NCBI RefSeq assembly: GCF_000956525.1
Contig: NZ_JYIW01000022.1
Location: forward strand, 124,001 to 188,000
Direction of reading: 5' to 3'
From: Microbacterium oxydans
Lineage (GTDB): Bacteria; Actinomycetota; Actinomycetes; Actinomycetales; Microbacteriaceae
Length of the DNA: 64,000 nucleotides
The position numbers and the translations under genes are program-made. Of this stretch, positions 58,711 through 64,000 are shown piece after piece; the first letter of the stretch is position 1, and each line of letters opens with the position of its first letter. Under the pieces are notes generated by a model that saw only the letters and a program-made list of their open reading frames with translations, made no database searches and was not told the DNA's origin.

Positions 58711-59643
58711 TCAGGCCTTGCACTGCTCCGCTTCGGTCTCCTTGCAGATGTCGCGGATGACGTCGTAGTAGGCGTCGTCGACCGGCTTCGTGGCATAGAA
58801 GACGCTGCGGAACGCGTCGGTGTCGGCGCCGTCGATACCGGCGGCGATGATGTCGTCGATCGTGATCTCGGCGAGGCCGTCGATCAGCTTCTTCGAGACG
58901 TCGTCGGGAAGCGTCGATGAGTACACCAGCGGAGCACCGGGGACCATCGTCTCGTCGATGACCTTCACGGCATCCGACTTCTCGACCTCGGAGTCCTCGG
59001 CGAAGCCGACCTCGCACTCGACGCCTTCGCCGACCTTCTGCACGCTCACGTCGTGCTTGCCCGCGAACACGGGGGTGATGTCGGTCTTCGGGTCGATGCC
59101 GGCCTCGAGCAGGTTGTACGACGGGAAGAGGTAGCCGGAGGTGGAGGACGGATCCACGAAGCAGACCTTCTTGCCCTTGAAGTCCTCGATGCTGGAAATG
59201 TCGCTGTCCTTGGGCACGATCGCCTGCGAGAAGTAGCCGGGTTCCTGGCCTTCGTCGGTGACGATCGAGGAGATGGGGGTGAGCTTCGCGCCGTTGTTGG
59301 TCGCGGTCACGTAGGTGAAGCCGGAGAACGAGGCGACGTCGACCTTGCCGGCGACGGCTGCCTCGATGAGGGCCGCGTAGTCGGTGGACTCGTGGTACTC
59401 GACGGTCTTGCCGGTGATCTCGGCGATGTAGTCCATGAGCGGCTGGTAGTTGGTCTCGGTGTCGACCGAGTCCGGCACGACGCCGAAGACGAGCGTGTTC
59501 TCGTCGACCGCGAAGCCGCCGGCTGCCGACGACGACTCGTCGGAGCCGGGGGTGCTGGTGGCATCGGCTGCGCCGGAACAGGCGGCGAGGCCGAGGGCGA
59601 GGAGCGCGACACCCGCGAGGGCGGGCAGAGCACGAAGCTTCAT
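58711..59643 (-). CDS. phnD: Phosphonate/phosphite ABC transporter substrate-binding lipoprotein
   Basis: A 310-residue PhnD-type binding protein. A lipobox LGLAAC with C22 ends the signal peptide, then a Ser/Thr/Gly linker. LVFGVVPDSVDTETNYQPLM and GKKVCFVDPSSTSGYLFPSY (the phosphonate pocket Tyr/Ser/Thr segment) match the family. It is the first gene of the operon; an inverted repeat AACTC-GGAA-GAGTT (59715-59728) lies upstream by a TATATT -10 on the minus strand. Confidence 0.92.
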   Translation of the reverse strand: MKLRALPALAGVALLALGLAACSGAADATSTPGSDESSSAAGGFAVDENTLVFGVVPDSVDTETNYQPLMDYIAEITGKTVEYHESTDYAALIEAAVAGKVDVASFSGFTYVTATNNGAKLTPISSIVTDEGQEPGYFSQAIVPKDSDISSIEDFKGKKVCFVDPSSTSGYLFPSYNLLEAGIDPKTDITPVFAGKHDVSVQKVGEGVECEVGFAEDSEVEKSDAVKVIDETMVPGAPLVYSSTLPDDVSKKLIDGLAEITIDDIIAAGIDGADTDAFRSVFYATKPVDDAYYDVIRDICKETEAEQCKA

Positions 59644-59714
59644 GAGGACCTTTCAGAGGTGGGAGGGGCGATCCACGGAAGACTCTCTCAGGCGGAAGGC
59701 CGAGAAATATACCT

Positions 59715-59757
59715 AACTCGGAAGAGTTCAGGGCGCGTTCACCAAGCATTTCCTTGG
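59715..59757. promoter_or_regulatory. Putative phn operator/promoter between phnD and gntR
   Basis: AACTCGGAAGAGTT (59715-59728) is a perfect inverted repeat with a four-base spacer. On the minus strand TATATT (about 59705-59710) next to it can be the phnD -10 box. A second inverted repeat, CCAAGCATTTCCTTGG (59742-59757), lies upstream. Sites between the divergent phnD and GntR genes are the expected targets of the GntR protein. Confidence 0.55.
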
Positions 59758-59813
59758 ATGAACGCTGCGCGAATGCGAGCCCGCAGCCCGAGCTGATCAA
59801 GTAATGTACCTAT

Positions 59814-60557
59814 GTGACCGAAGCTGTCTACACTCAGATCGCCGACGACCTGCGGCGCGAGATCGCGGACGGGGCGCTGCGTCCGGGCGACGACGTGCCG
59901 ACGGAAGCGGAACTGGCCGCGCGCTGGCAGACCTCTCGCGGACCGATCCGCAACGCCCTGGCTGCGCTTCGCGCCGAGGGTCTGATCGAGACCAGTCGCG
60001 GCAGGCCGGCGCGCGTCGTCGCCCGCAAGGCGAGTCAGGCGGTCGATGTGTCGGTGCCGTTCACGCGCTGGGCGCGCGACATCGGCGTGACCCCGGGGGC
60101 GCAGACGCAGGAGTTGAGCCTGCGGCGGGCCGGCGATCATGGCGCGGCACTCGGCGTCGGGCCTGACGACACGATCGTCAGCGTGGTGCGGCTCCGGCTG
60201 CTCGACGGGCGTCCGACCATGCTCGAGCGGCTCTTCTACACCGAGGCCGTCGGACGGCGACTGTTCGAGGTCGATCTCGATGCGGTGTCGATCACGGAGT
60301 ACCTGGGTTCGCAGGGGCATCCGATCGTCGGCCTGCAGCACGTGATCGACGCGGTTGCCGCGGATGAGCAGGATGCCGCCCTGCTGCGTGTGCCGCAGGG
60401 CACGCCGATCCTGCGGCTGAGTCGCACATCGCGCGACGCGGACGGCGTGATCTTCGAGGCTTCGGAGGACCGCTACCTCAGTGAGGTCGTGCGGTTCACG
60501 GTGGCGGCATCCGGCATCTCGACCGATGGACATTACATGCGAGCGGTCGGCACGTGA
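59814..60557 (+). CDS. GntR family regulator (HutC/UTRA type)
   Basis: A 247-residue repressor. Winged helix: YTQIADDLRREIADGALRPG, then PTEAELAARWQTSRGPIRNA. The UTRA ligand domain contains RLLDGRPTMLERLFYTE and VFEASEDRYLSEVVRFTV. The GTG at 59814 lies directly behind TACCTAT, so it may be leaderless. It is divergent from phnD and so is the probable regulator of the phosphonate operon, sensing a phosphonate or intermediate. Confidence 0.9.
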   Translation: MTEAVYTQIADDLRREIADGALRPGDDVPTEAELAARWQTSRGPIRNALAALRAEGLIETSRGRPARVVARKASQAVDVSVPFTRWARDIGVTPGAQTQELSLRRAGDHGAALGVGPDDTIVSVVRLRLLDGRPTMLERLFYTEAVGRRLFEVDLDAVSITEYLGSQGHPIVGLQHVIDAVAADEQDAALLRVPQGTPILRLSRTSRDADGVIFEASEDRYLSEVVRFTVAASGISTDGHYMRAVGT

Positions 60558-60631
60558 CGGCCGGATTCGAGCGTGCGGAGTCGTGCGCCTAAAATCGAAT
60601 CGATCGACAATGCACTCCGGGGGGTCTGCTG

Positions 60632-61123
60632 ATGGGCATGCGTGCGGCGTACACGCTCGTGGATGAGCTGACGCTCGACCGACTCGTGTCGCTCGCGCCG
60701 GAGGTGCTGGTGTCGACGCTCGAGGATCTCGAGTCCGGTGGGGCGCCGACCGTGTACCTCGACAAGATGTGGGACGGGCTGCACTTCCTGCTCGCCGGCG
60801 CACCTGCGGCGTCTCCTCTGGATGACGACCCGCTGAGCGAATCGATCGTCGGCGTGCACGTGTTCGGCGGCGACGACTTCGTCGGATGCACCGAGAACGA
60901 TGAGCTGCTCCCGATCATCGAGGCGCTCGATGCGCTGGATCGGGATGCTGTGATCGCTGCGGCGGACTTCACGGCCTTCTCGGATGCCGGCATCTACCCG
61001 AACATCTGGCGCGACGACCCCGCGGTGCTGCGTGCCGAGCTGGCCGCGGCCTGGGATGCCTTGGACGGCGTGCACCGTCGCGCAGTCGACGAGGGCAAGC
61101 ACCTCGTGATCAGCATCTTCTAG
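60632..61123 (+). CDS. DUF1877 (YfbM-like) family protein
   Basis: A 163-residue soluble protein: DLESGGAPTVYLDKMWDGLH and HFLLAGAP, then IVGVHVFGGDDFVGCTENDE, and late FTAFSDAGIYPNIWRDD match DUF1877/YfbM. No activity is established. GGGGGG near 60620 supplies a ribosome site for the ATG at 60632. It converges with the HNH gene with a 26-base gap. Confidence 0.85.
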   Translation: MGMRAAYTLVDELTLDRLVSLAPEVLVSTLEDLESGGAPTVYLDKMWDGLHFLLAGAPAASPLDDDPLSESIVGVHVFGGDDFVGCTENDELLPIIEALDALDRDAVIAAADFTAFSDAGIYPNIWRDDPAVLRAELAAAWDALDGVHRRAVDEGKHLVISIF

Positions 61124-61149
61124 CACCGCGCAACTCCGACCATCGGGGT

Positions 61150-62718
61150 TCAGCCGGTGAGTGCGTGGGTGAGGGCGGGTTGTGGGGTGCGCCATCGTCG
61201 GGCGGGGTCCCACCAGGCCGGTCCGCGAACCTGGGGTGTCCCGTTGCCCATACGGATCTCCCACCCGCTCGTGTCGAGGGTGCGGTGATGATGCCAACAC
61301 AACGCGACACCATTGTCCGTATGGGTGGGTCCGCCTCTGGCGTGTTCGTGCACGTGGTGGATCTCGCACCACGACGCGCGCACGTGGCACCCGGGGATCA
61401 AGCATTCCTTGTCACGGAGAGCGATCGCCCGCCGTTGGTGGGTGGTGAAGATGCGGTCGGTGGTCCCGATGCCGATGATGCGTCCTTCGGGGTCGAACAG
61501 CACCCGCTGCACCGTCCCCCCGCAGGCGGTGTGCCGGGCGGTCGCGACGGAGACGGGGGTGTCGATGCCGTCGACATACGCCCATCCGCGGCCGGTCGCA
61601 TAGTCGTCCGCGGTGACGGACACGAGCAATGTCGGCGCCGCACCACCCAGTTTCGGCGTCTCATCGTGACGGGCGGCGATGCCGAGGATCGCCGCGAACG
61701 CATCATGCTGCTTCTGTGGCCGGGTGCGGGTGTCGACCATCCCGCCCGGATCCCCCGACGGCAACACGTCATCATCACGCCGCTCGTCACTGCCTCGCAC
61801 ATACCCGCCACTGTCGGCACCAGCACCCGCACCCGCTGTGGTGGCATCGGCGGTGTCGCCGGATGGCACGAACCGCACCCCGGGCACCGGTGGCCCGTCG
61901 ACTTTCGGGTTCAAGTACGCGTCGAACTGCCGCTGCAACGCCCCCGCGGTCTCCGGGAGCAGGTCACCGTGGATCGGGACCAGGCCGTGCTTGGCACGCC
62001 CGAACCGGATCCCCCGCCCACGCATCGCGAGCTCTTCCGCGGGCTCTGCCCCGTCGGGGTCGAGGTACGCCATGATCACCCGGGCATACGCCCGCAGGTC
62101 TTCCGGCGTCGCCGGCGGCCCACCCCCCGCAGCACCCGGATCGCCCGCGACATCAGCGTCGCCAACCGCAGCATCCGGGTCCGCGACATCTTCCCCGTCA
62201 TCCACTGCGACCATCCCCCGTGCAAGTGCCGCGAGCTGGGCATCCGCCCGCCACCGCAACTGCTCACTCACCCGCCGTTGCGCGGCATCCACCGGGCCCA
62301 CCGCCGCCAACAACCCCGACACCCCGATCGTCCCGTCCAGCAACGCCTCCCGCAGGCGCGGCCACCTGGCTGCCTGCCATCCGCCCGATGAGAGGTCCAC
62401 CTCCCGGAACACCGACGACGCGGCCTTCACCACCCGCCCAGCCCCAGACGCGTCCACCCGCAACACCCGCTGCAACAACTCGCTCATCGTCCGACATCCG
62501 AACAGCCCACAGAACGCCAGATCGCCCGATCCCGAAGGGCGAGCGGGCACCGATGCGACCGTCTCAACGACCACCGCGTCCACCCGCCGCTGCGCCGCAC
62601 CAGCGAGCCGCAACACGCGCATCTTCGCGTCATCCGACAGGAGGCCGAACGCAGCCTCGGACAGCACCAGATCCAGGTCGGCGACGACCCGCTCCAAGGC
62701 TTCCTCAGTGCTGTTCAT
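61150..62718 (-). CDS. DUF222/HNH endonuclease signature protein
   Basis: A 522-residue protein of the DUF222-HNH type that is often multicopy in actinobacteria. The N-terminal part (about 1-300) is DUF222. The C-terminal HNH motif reads CLIPGCHVRASWCEIHHVHE, then GGPTHTDNGVALCWHHHRTL, with zinc-binding cysteine pairs and the catalytic histidine pair. Related genes in mycobacteria lie in REP13E12 repeats. Residues about 190-215 and 310-330 are low-complexity (Gly, Ala, Asp). GGAGGT precedes the ATG. TATTCCGGAATA (62779-62790) upstream is a perfect 12-bp palindrome. Biological role is unclear. Confidence 0.88.
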   Translation of the reverse strand: MNSTEEALERVVADLDLVLSEAAFGLLSDDAKMRVLRLAGAAQRRVDAVVVETVASVPARPSGSGDLAFCGLFGCRTMSELLQRVLRVDASGAGRVVKAASSVFREVDLSSGGWQAARWPRLREALLDGTIGVSGLLAAVGPVDAAQRRVSEQLRWRADAQLAALARGMVAVDDGEDVADPDAAVGDADVAGDPGAAGGGPPATPEDLRAYARVIMAYLDPDGAEPAEELAMRGRGIRFGRAKHGLVPIHGDLLPETAGALQRQFDAYLNPKVDGPPVPGVRFVPSGDTADATTAGAGAGADSGGYVRGSDERRDDDVLPSGDPGGMVDTRTRPQKQHDAFAAILGIAARHDETPKLGGAAPTLLVSVTADDYATGRGWAYVDGIDTPVSVATARHTACGGTVQRVLFDPEGRIIGIGTTDRIFTTHQRRAIALRDKECLIPGCHVRASWCEIHHVHEHARGGPTHTDNGVALCWHHHRTLDTSGWEIRMGNGTPQVRGPAWWDPARRWRTPQPALTHALTG

Positions 62719-62778
62719 ACCTCCGATTCAACCCGGGGCCACCGACATTCAGACCCTGAAAACCCCAGACCAAACCGA

Positions 62779-62790
62779 TATTCCGGAATA
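62779..62790. promoter_or_regulatory. Palindrome upstream of the HNH gene
   Basis: TATTCCGGAATA is perfectly symmetric and lies 61 bases before the HNH start in the 98-bp gap to the EamA stop. It may be an operator, but length alone does not exclude chance. Confidence 0.35.
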
Positions 62791-62816
62791 CGATCAGCGA
62801 ACAGTTGATACCCACC

Positions 62817-63683
62817 TCACACAGCCAGCAGCACGATCCCACCGACCACGACCAGCGACGCCGCAATCCGCCACCCCGGCCGGGACTCGCGCAGCACGAC
62901 GACGCCGAAGAGGCTCACGAGCACGACGCTCACCTCTCGCAGCGGCGCGACGAGCGCGACCGGAGCGATCTGGATCGCGGTCAGCACCAGGATGTACGAC
63001 AGCGGAGACAGCACCCCGAACACGACGATCCGCCGCCACTGCGTTCGACCCAGCGCCCACACGGCATCCCATCGCTGTCGCACCGCGATCGAGTAGAACG
63101 GCACCTGCAGCAGCGTCGTCCCCACCATGAAGGCGACGGGCGACAGCTCCCAGGTGCGCACGACGTGCGCATCCCAGATCGTGTAGGTCGCGATCGCGAC
63201 GCCGGTGAGCAGACCGAACACGAGGCCGAGGTCGAGACCGCGCCTCGTGCCGTCGCCCCGACCACGGTCGACCAGACCGATCGCGACCACCCCGGCGATC
63301 ACCGCGGCGACGCCGATCAGCGCGACCCCCGAGGGCCGCTCCCCCAGGATCAGCACGGCGACGATCACCGAGAGGAACGGCCCGGTCCCGCGGGCGGTCG
63401 CGTAGACGGTCGAGAGGTTGCCCTCGCGGTAGCCGCGCTGCAGCACAGCCATGTACGCCACGTGCAGCACCGCCGACACCGAGACGCCCAGAGCGAATGA
63501 CCCGAGGTCGTCCGTGCCGAGTCCGCCGGTCAAGGGCACCGCGCCGATCCAGACGACCGTGCTCGCGACGGCTCCCCACCAGAGGAACGCGGCCCCCGCC
63601 CTGCTGATGCCGTGGGCGACGATGTTCCACGCCGCGTGCGACAGCGCGGCACCGAACACGAGGACGAAGGCGAGAGGAGACAC
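62817..63683 (-). CDS. EamA/DMT family transporter under a guanidine-I riboswitch
   Basis: A 288-residue membrane protein with ten helices in two EamA halves (SHAAWNIVAHGISRAGAAFL with GALSHAAWN near the start; IAPVALVAPLREVSVVLVSL in the second). The GTG at 63683 is the likely start; GGAAGGG precedes it. A guanidine-I riboswitch lies about 40 bases upstream on the same strand. Guanidine-I elements usually control guanidine exporters or guanidine carboxylase genes, so this EamA protein is a candidate guanidine or guanidinium-compound exporter. Substrate is inferred from the riboswitch. Confidence 0.88.
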   Translation of the reverse strand: MSPLAFVLVFGAALSHAAWNIVAHGISRAGAAFLWWGAVASTVVWIGAVPLTGGLGTDDLGSFALGVSVSAVLHVAYMAVLQRGYREGNLSTVYATARGTGPFLSVIVAVLILGERPSGVALIGVAAVIAGVVAIGLVDRGRGDGTRRGLDLGLVFGLLTGVAIATYTIWDAHVVRTWELSPVAFMVGTTLLQVPFYSIAVRQRWDAVWALGRTQWRRIVVFGVLSPLSYILVLTAIQIAPVALVAPLREVSVVLVSLFGVVVLRESRPGWRIAASLVVVGGIVLLAV

Positions 63684-63721
63684 GGTGCAGACCCTTCCAT
63701 CCGACGCGGGGCGCGACGAAC

Positions 63722-63828
63722 AGGGTCCTCCGGGCTTTTGTCCTGTCAGATGACGGCTCCCCTGCGGAGGAGAACCGTGGCGCCGCTCGGACCAGTCGGG
63801 CGCGAACCCCGGAACCCTAGGCGCTATC
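63722..63828 (-). promoter_or_regulatory. Guanidine-I (ykkC) riboswitch
   Basis: Read on the minus strand, the conserved blocks of the ykkC/guanidine-I aptamer appear in order: GCGCCTAGGGTTCCG (5' end near 63826), GACTGGTCCGAGCGG, ACGG with its stem, and GGACAAAAGCCCGGAGGA (3' end near 63725). CTAGGGTTCCG, CTGGTCCGAG and GACAAAAGCCCGG are near-invariant in this class. It precedes the EamA gene by about 40 bases; binding guanidinium would expose or complete expression of the exporter. Confidence 0.92.
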
Positions 63829-63950
63829 GGGATCACCATACCCCCGGGATGTGAACGCGAGGCAAACGCCCTCGGCGCGCGCCGCTCGGCACGGATCGCA
63901 CAGCCTCCGCGACTACGCTCGAAGCACGCCCGAACTCCAGGAAGGCACCC

Positions 63951-64000
63951 ATGCCAGTCACCCCGGTCGCCCTCGCCCACGCAGAGAACCTCGCCGACTT
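63951..64000 (+). CDS. Start of a gene cut by the window edge
   Basis: An ATG with GGAAGG seven bases upstream starts the frame MPVTPVALAHAENLADF and is open to the window end. Only about 16 codons are present, so no family can be named. Confidence 0.5.
   Translation, partial: MPVTPVALAHAENLAD

Overview
The window is chromosomal DNA from a high-GC actinobacterium, most likely a member of Microbacteriaceae close to Microbacterium. This rests on base composition, frequent GGATGCC/GCATCC codon pairs, many GTG starts, families such as DUF6421, DUF6412, DUF7882, DUF6716, DUF4229, PspC and DUF222-HNH, and abundant copies of a short REP-like element (CTTCGACAGGCTCAGGGAC). The species is an inference from gene families; no rRNA is present. 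No prophage, integrase, insertion sequence or CRISPR array was found.

Layout. 1-8321: an FMN monooxygenase end, a DUF1684 protein, two GNAT acetyltransferases, a second LLM flavin oxidoreductase, a polar amino acid ABC transporter and an M20 deacylase, which together look like a sulfur or modified amino acid salvage locus. 8409-8484: a 76-nt tRNA-like element. 8612-12002: a DUF998 membrane protein, a quinone-oxidoreductase/SDR pair and a divergent TetR repressor. 12009-17923: a five-gene overlapping operon for a nonulosonic acid polymer (GT2, polysialyltransferase-like, CMP-sugar synthetase fused to a HAD phosphatase, NeuB-like synthase, DUF6716 glycosyltransferase). 18019-28000: menA and DUF4229, an Lrp/DUF6421/SDR locus, a frameshifted MFS gene, threonine aldolase, a NUDIX-like protein and an esterase. 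28160-37287: ABC-F protein, DUF6157, a very long Lhr helicase, an EI24 membrane protein, Nei glycosylase and a hexapeptide protein. 37328-42901: PspC-type histidine kinase, its LuxR regulator and a divergent PspC membrane operon, then a LysR-like effector domain protein and a glutamine amidotransferase. 42915-50400: purU, a PIN/Phd toxin-antitoxin pair, nitronate monooxygenase, DUF6412-YidC2, an EamA exporter, an SDR, DUF7882 and an FHA-like protein. 50521-52565: CoA transferase and enoyl-CoA hydratase behind a near-perfect 21-bp palindrome. 52740-60557: a phosphonate uptake and catabolism operon with a divergent GntR regulator. 60632-64000: DUF1877, DUF222-HNH, an EamA transporter behind a guanidine-I riboswitch, and the first codons of another gene.

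The most unusual feature is repeat invasion. The same REP motif occurs as a five-copy 36-bp array, as direct and inverted copies between phosphonate genes, and inside at least four coding regions. In two of these (lhr and phnE) it has expanded in frame into 21-bp, seven-residue tandem repeats. A different hairpin element has entered the ABC-F gene in frame. The best candidates for a little-described system are the polysialyl/Kdn-like glycan operon and the riboswitch-controlled EamA transporter. No tools were run: family calls rest on motifs read by eye.
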